A DNA stretch of 34,422 bases from contig JAOACB010000026.1 of the NCBI GenBank assembly GCA_026418055.1, positions 1 to 34,422 of the forward strand. The letters run 5' to 3'. Positions 31,714-34,422 of this stretch are shown here, piece by piece. Every line of letters starts with the position of its first letter. Within the stretch, counting starts at the first letter, position 1. Both the position numbers and the translations under genes were made by a program. Below the pieces are notes generated by a model. That model worked only from the letters and a program-made list of their open reading frames with translations, ran no database searches and was not told the origin of the DNA. Origin of the DNA: Fimbriimonadales bacterium. Its GTDB lineage: Bacteria; Armatimonadota; Fimbriimonadia; Fimbriimonadales; Fimbriimonadaceae.

Positions 31714-32411
31714 GGACCTTCCCCGATGGTTTCTTGCAACCAGTTTAGGGTGAGCCTTGCGCAGGCGGTAGCCGACCGGCCCAGCAGCGGGCCCACGTGG
31801 CTGGCGTCCGGCAAGCGGACGACCTCGGCTCCGCACCAGGCGGCAACGGCCTCGCTGCAAGCGGGTGGAACCTCGAGATCCTGCTCGCTGACGAGCACGA
31901 GGCAGGGGCACGACGGCTTCGGAGCGGAGGCCCCGCTCCAAAGCTCGCTCAGGACCCGTCCCGACTCGTCGCGCCAGCGGGGGGCCGCCCACGCGGCGAC
32001 CTCCCGATCCGCGTCGGGAAGCGCCTCGATCGTTTCCTCGAGAGTGGTCTGGGACCAGCGTGCGAGCTCCGGCCAAGTGCGAGGGGGAAGCCGCGCGGCC
32101 GACTCTGCGGGCGGGACAGGATTGACGAGGATCAAGGCTCTGGGCCGCAGCCTCGAGCAGGCCTGCAGAGCGAGCAGCCCTCCCATGCTGGCGCCGATCA
32201 GAGCATCCGGTGCTTCGGCGCCCCAGGCGAGGACCTGATCGAGGTAGTCCGCCAAGCTGGTTCGGGCGAGTCCGGCGCGCCCGGGCGTGAGATCCTCCGC
32301 CAGAGTAGTCCAACCAGCGTCGTGGAAAGAGCTCCTCCAAAACCGGAACTCCCAGCCGCCTCCTCCCGCTCCGTGGATCATCACCGCCAGCCTGGGTCGC
32401 CGCTCGGTCAT
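31710..32411 (-). CDS. Alpha/beta-hydrolase
   Basis: 233 residues. The alpha/beta-hydrolase signs are MIHGAGGGGWEF (oxyanion), nucleophile Ser75 (GASMGG), acid Asp178 (SEQDLEVPP) and His205 (DASHVGP). The protein is cytoplasmic; the substrate is not known. It is the first gene of a two-gene unit with the AraC-type regulator. GGGAGGA touches the ATG, too close for a normal Shine-Dalgarno; TACGCT is seven bases upstream, near the leaderless spacing. A perfect palindrome lies in the divergent gap. Confidence 0.85.
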   Translation of the reverse strand: MTERRPRLAVMIHGAGGGGWEFRFWRSSFHDAGWTTLAEDLTPGRAGLARTSLADYLDQVLAWGAEAPDALIGASMGGLLALQACSRLRPRALILVNPVPPAESAARLPPRTWPELARWSQTTLEETIEALPDADREVAAWAAPRWRDESGRVLSELWSGASAPKPSCPCLVLVSEQDLEVPPACSEAVAAWCGAEVVRLPDASHVGPLLGRSATACARLTLNWLQETIGEGP

Positions 32412-32458
32412 TCCTCCCAGCGTACCGACGCCGATGGCGCCCGTCTAGTCTTTGTAAG

Positions 32459-32478
32459 GACGAAACATTTGTTTCGTC
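32459..32478. promoter_or_regulatory. Perfect 20-bp palindromic operator candidate
   Basis: GACGAAACA (32459-32467), TT, TGTTTCGTC (32470-32478), in the gap between the divergent hydrolase/AraC unit and the IPT-repeat protein. Such a length and symmetry suits a dimeric repressor (LacI or TetR type). TACGAT at 32494-32499 could be the -10 of the plus-strand gene. Confidence 0.6.
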
Positions 32479-32541
32479 TGCAGAGAATCGGAGTACGATA
32501 CGGTGGACGGGGCGCGGCAGCCCCGGCGAAGGAGGATGCCA

Positions 32542-34281
32542 ATGAGGAGGGGTGTGGCGGCGATCTCGATGGTTGCCGGGTTGGTCGCCCTCGGTGGGCC
32601 GCAGGTGGTCGGCCCGCCGCAGCAGGTCCGCTTCAAGAACAAGCCGCACGCCGGTTTGACCGCCAAGAGGCCTCCGTTGCAGCCTATCGAGCGGCTGCAG
32701 CGCGCCTTGCAGAGCGATCCTGCCGTCGCAGACATGGTTCGATTGGTCGCGCAGGCGCTCGCAGAGGGCCTCCAAGGATCCAACGGCCCGGCGGCGCGGG
32801 CGGCTCGCGCGTCGATCGCGCGCTACCCGCGGGTGGACCGCGAGATCCTCCAGAGGTTCATCCGAGACGTCGGCTCGATCGAGCCGCCGCCCGGCGCCAC
32901 GACCAAGTCCTTGCGGATCGGACAGCCGGGGGTGGTGCTGTCCGAGAGCCAGATCGACCAGGGCGTGGCTCGGTACCTGCGGGCGGTCGCGCAGCCCGGC
33001 AGGCCCGGACCGGCGTTCGCGTCGAGGGCCGCCAAACTCGATCTGAAGCTGGCGCAAGACCTGGTCCAGCGGATGGCGCACCCTTGCATCACGTCCATCG
33101 ATCCCCAGCCGGCCGGCGGCCATCAGCCCGGGCAGAGGGTCTCGTTCTACGGGTGGAAGTTCAGCCCGAACCGCTCGGAGAACAGGCTCGTCCTGTACAA
33201 GGTGATGGGCAACGGGTCGCTGGGCGAGCGAGCCCAGTTCCAACCCGCCGTGTGCTCCGACACGGCGATGGAGGCGCTGCTCCCGAACGACCTGGAGCCT
33301 GGCCACTATCGGATCAAGGTGGTGGTGTCCCAGTCGGGGTTCGTGGACGAGAGCCCGCTGGTTCCGTTGGCGATTGCGTCTCCGCCGCCGCCGGCTCCCT
33401 CGCTCGCTGGCTGGGCTCCCGAGCGGCCTGTGCCGGGCCGGGAGGTCCTGGTGAGCGGCGCGAACTTCGCGAGGCAACCCGATCGCACCGCGGCTGCGTA
33501 CCTCGCGCCGATGGAGGGCCAGCCGTTGCCGTTCGCCGTGAGGGTGAGCGGCAAAGACTGTCTCACCGCCACCGCCAGGGTGCTCAACGACAATCAGCTC
33601 GCTTTCCAGCTGCCGCGCGTGATGCAGCCGGGCAGGTACCGCATGGCGGTCTCGGTGGGTGGGTCGGTTTCGGCGTGGTCGGTGGTGGACGTCGCGCCTC
33701 TGCAGTACCGCGTGCGGTTCACGCAGATCCACTGCCTCGACGAGAGCAACCCGGAGCGGCTGGGCCACGACGAGGTGTTCACGGTGTGGTGCGTGGTCCG
33801 CGACGGGTTCGCCAAGGCGAAGAGCGTCGGCGACCACAGCGAGTACTACAACTGGGACGACGACGACTGGGATCAGTACCATCCCGACGATCAGAACGTG
33901 TTCCCGGACGCCGACGACGGATCGGTCCGGCAAGGTTTGGTCGTCTCGACCTCGCTGTTCGAGTGGGACGCGGGAGACATGAAGAGGGTGAGCGAGGCCA
34001 TCGGCCTGATCGGCGACGTGATGCAGGCTCTGCTGAAGATGAAGGGCGAGGACAAGTCCGCCGAGTTCCTCAAGGCTCTGACGCCCGTCATCCAAAAGGT
34101 CGTCTCCTGGTGCGGTGGAGATCCGGATCCGCTCGGCAGCGTCGCGATGGGCTGGACGGCGATGGAGCTCGCGGCCTACACCGACAATCCGAACCGCCGC
34201 TTCGTCGGTCGGAAGGAATTCCGGAACAGCGACGACACGGGCAGCTACGAGGGGTTCTTCGAGGTGTCGGAGAAGCTCTAG
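32542..34281 (+). CDS. Large exported protein with IPT/TIG-like repeats, unknown function
   Basis: 579 residues. A signal peptide spans about 1-24 (RRGVAAISMVAGLVALGG). Residues 25-185 are helical. Then come two IPT/TIG-like immunoglobulin repeats (ITSIDPQPAGGHQPGQRVSFYGWKF and LAGWAPERPVPGREVLVSGANF). The C-terminal 190 residues begin VRFTQIHCLDESNPERLGHDEVFTVWC, then an acidic patch (YYNWDDDDWDQYHPDD) that could bind calcium, and end in a helical and beta-rich domain with GDPDPLGS. I do not recognise the C-terminal domain. The start is ATG 32542, six bases after GGAGG; ATG 32536 would abut it. A 20-bp palindrome lies upstream. Confidence 0.7.
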   Translation: MRRGVAAISMVAGLVALGGPQVVGPPQQVRFKNKPHAGLTAKRPPLQPIERLQRALQSDPAVADMVRLVAQALAEGLQGSNGPAARAARASIARYPRVDREILQRFIRDVGSIEPPPGATTKSLRIGQPGVVLSESQIDQGVARYLRAVAQPGRPGPAFASRAAKLDLKLAQDLVQRMAHPCITSIDPQPAGGHQPGQRVSFYGWKFSPNRSENRLVLYKVMGNGSLGERAQFQPAVCSDTAMEALLPNDLEPGHYRIKVVVSQSGFVDESPLVPLAIASPPPPAPSLAGWAPERPVPGREVLVSGANFARQPDRTAAAYLAPMEGQPLPFAVRVSGKDCLTATARVLNDNQLAFQLPRVMQPGRYRMAVSVGGSVSAWSVVDVAPLQYRVRFTQIHCLDESNPERLGHDEVFTVWCVVRDGFAKAKSVGDHSEYYNWDDDDWDQYHPDDQNVFPDADDGSVRQGLVVSTSLFEWDAGDMKRVSEAIGLIGDVMQALLKMKGEDKSAEFLKALTPVIQKVVSWCGGDPDPLGSVAMGWTAMELAAYTDNPNRRFVGRKEFRNSDDTGSYEGFFEVSEKL

Positions 34282-34403
34282 GCGCCCGTCGAGCCCTCGC
34301 AGCCGATCCCTCGGTGGGCCAGCCTAGCCCTCCGAGCGCCTTCCCGGGGTGCCGGCGGCCGCTGGCTTCCGCTGGATCGAGGCCGAACGGACCATTCTGA
34401 GAC

Positions 34404-34422
34404 CTGTCTCTTATACACATCT
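34404..34422. other. Tn5/Nextera transposase adapter end (sequencing artefact)
   Basis: The last 19 bases read CTGTCTCTTATACACATCT, the reverse complement of the Tn5 mosaic end used in Nextera libraries. It is not chromosomal. Read in reverse, it encodes the well-known artefact peptide start MCIRD. Confidence 0.97.

Noticed and set aside
32459-32478. LexA SOS box
   Set aside because: The site has GAAAC-N4-GTTTC, one base more in each half than the Gram-positive LexA box, and neither neighbour is a DNA-repair gene.
31714-34095. Upstream extension of the AraC-type regulator to about 1083 residues
   Set aside because: Everything before the ATG at 31713 shadows the hydrolase and IPT-protein genes and is not homologous to regulators.
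31797-34400. 867-codon open frame on the plus strand
   Set aside because: It overlaps the hydrolase and the IPT protein in other frames; composition is Arg/Gly/Ala-rich and no domain is seen.
34088-34420. 110-codon minus-strand frame starting MCIRDR
   Set aside because: The start codon lies in the Nextera adapter; MCIRD is a known artefact peptide and the rest is antisense to the IPT-protein gene.

Overview
The window is a GC-rich piece of a bacterial chromosome with densely packed genes on both strands. The best lineage clue is the prepilin-like protein at 29939-30727: its N-terminus reads FTLIELLVVIAIIAIL followed by AAILFPVFAQAKASAKKAA, with an H-x9-DG motif near the C-terminus. That combination is characteristic of Armatimonadota, possibly the Fimbriimonadia. 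A proteasome-type Pup-ligase homologue (PafA), which also occurs in some Armatimonadota, fits. The taxonomic call is an inference. The last 19 bases (34404-34422) are a Tn5/Nextera transposase adapter end, so the right edge is a draft-contig end and not native sequence. The left edge cuts a gene.

Layout. 1-2185 (minus): a truncated globin-coupled chemoreceptor and a polytopic glycosyltransferase-like membrane protein. 2269-6123 (plus): an exported thioredoxin fused to a LolA-like domain, both E1 subunits of a 2-oxoacid dehydrogenase (pdhA-pdhB), and a small membrane protein, closed by a T-tract terminator. 6273-10163: an O-methyltransferase, a tiny membrane protein, a MATE-like transporter and a divergent Nramp metal transporter. 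10160-11915 (minus): accD-accA, the carboxyltransferase of acetyl-CoA carboxylase. 12003-18488 (plus): PafA-like ligase, DUF423 protein, polysaccharide flippase, secreted CE7 acetyl xylan esterase and prolyl oligopeptidase. 18560-20648 (plus): a fucose/arabinose-isomerase-like enzyme and an Hsp20 chaperone. 20709-22819: a divergent pair, a DUF4380 sugar-mutarotase-fold protein and an N-acylglucosamine 2-epimerase-type isomerase.

22823-27056 is a tightly overlapping minus-strand operon: GT4 glycosyltransferase, Trm112-like zinc protein, AroQ, Xaa-Pro peptidase, a degenerate solitary ABC ATPase, and 3-methyladenine DNA glycosylase. 27122-29483 (plus) pairs a small Pro-rich membrane-anchored protein with DsbD. 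29533-30727 (minus) holds a lipoprotein downstream of the pilin-like gene. 30844-32411 (minus) is an AraC-type regulator coupled to an alpha/beta hydrolase. It diverges from a large exported protein with two IPT/TIG-like repeats (32542-34281), and a perfect 20-bp palindrome lies between them.

Most genes are housekeeping or typical of a heterotrophic, envelope-rich bacterium. The most interesting features are regulatory. Five genes without a Shine-Dalgarno sequence carry a TANNNT hexamer exactly six bases before the start codon, the signature of leaderless promoters. In two of them the TA is the first part of the upstream gene's TAG stop codon. Several transcription units also end in long perfect GC hairpins with no T-tract. 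The PafA homologue has an N-terminal insert that looks intermediate between Pup ligases and Pup deamidases, and no Pup, Dop or proteasome gene lies beside it. No CRISPR array, rRNA, tRNA or insertion sequence was recognised. No gap between genes exceeds 300 bases.
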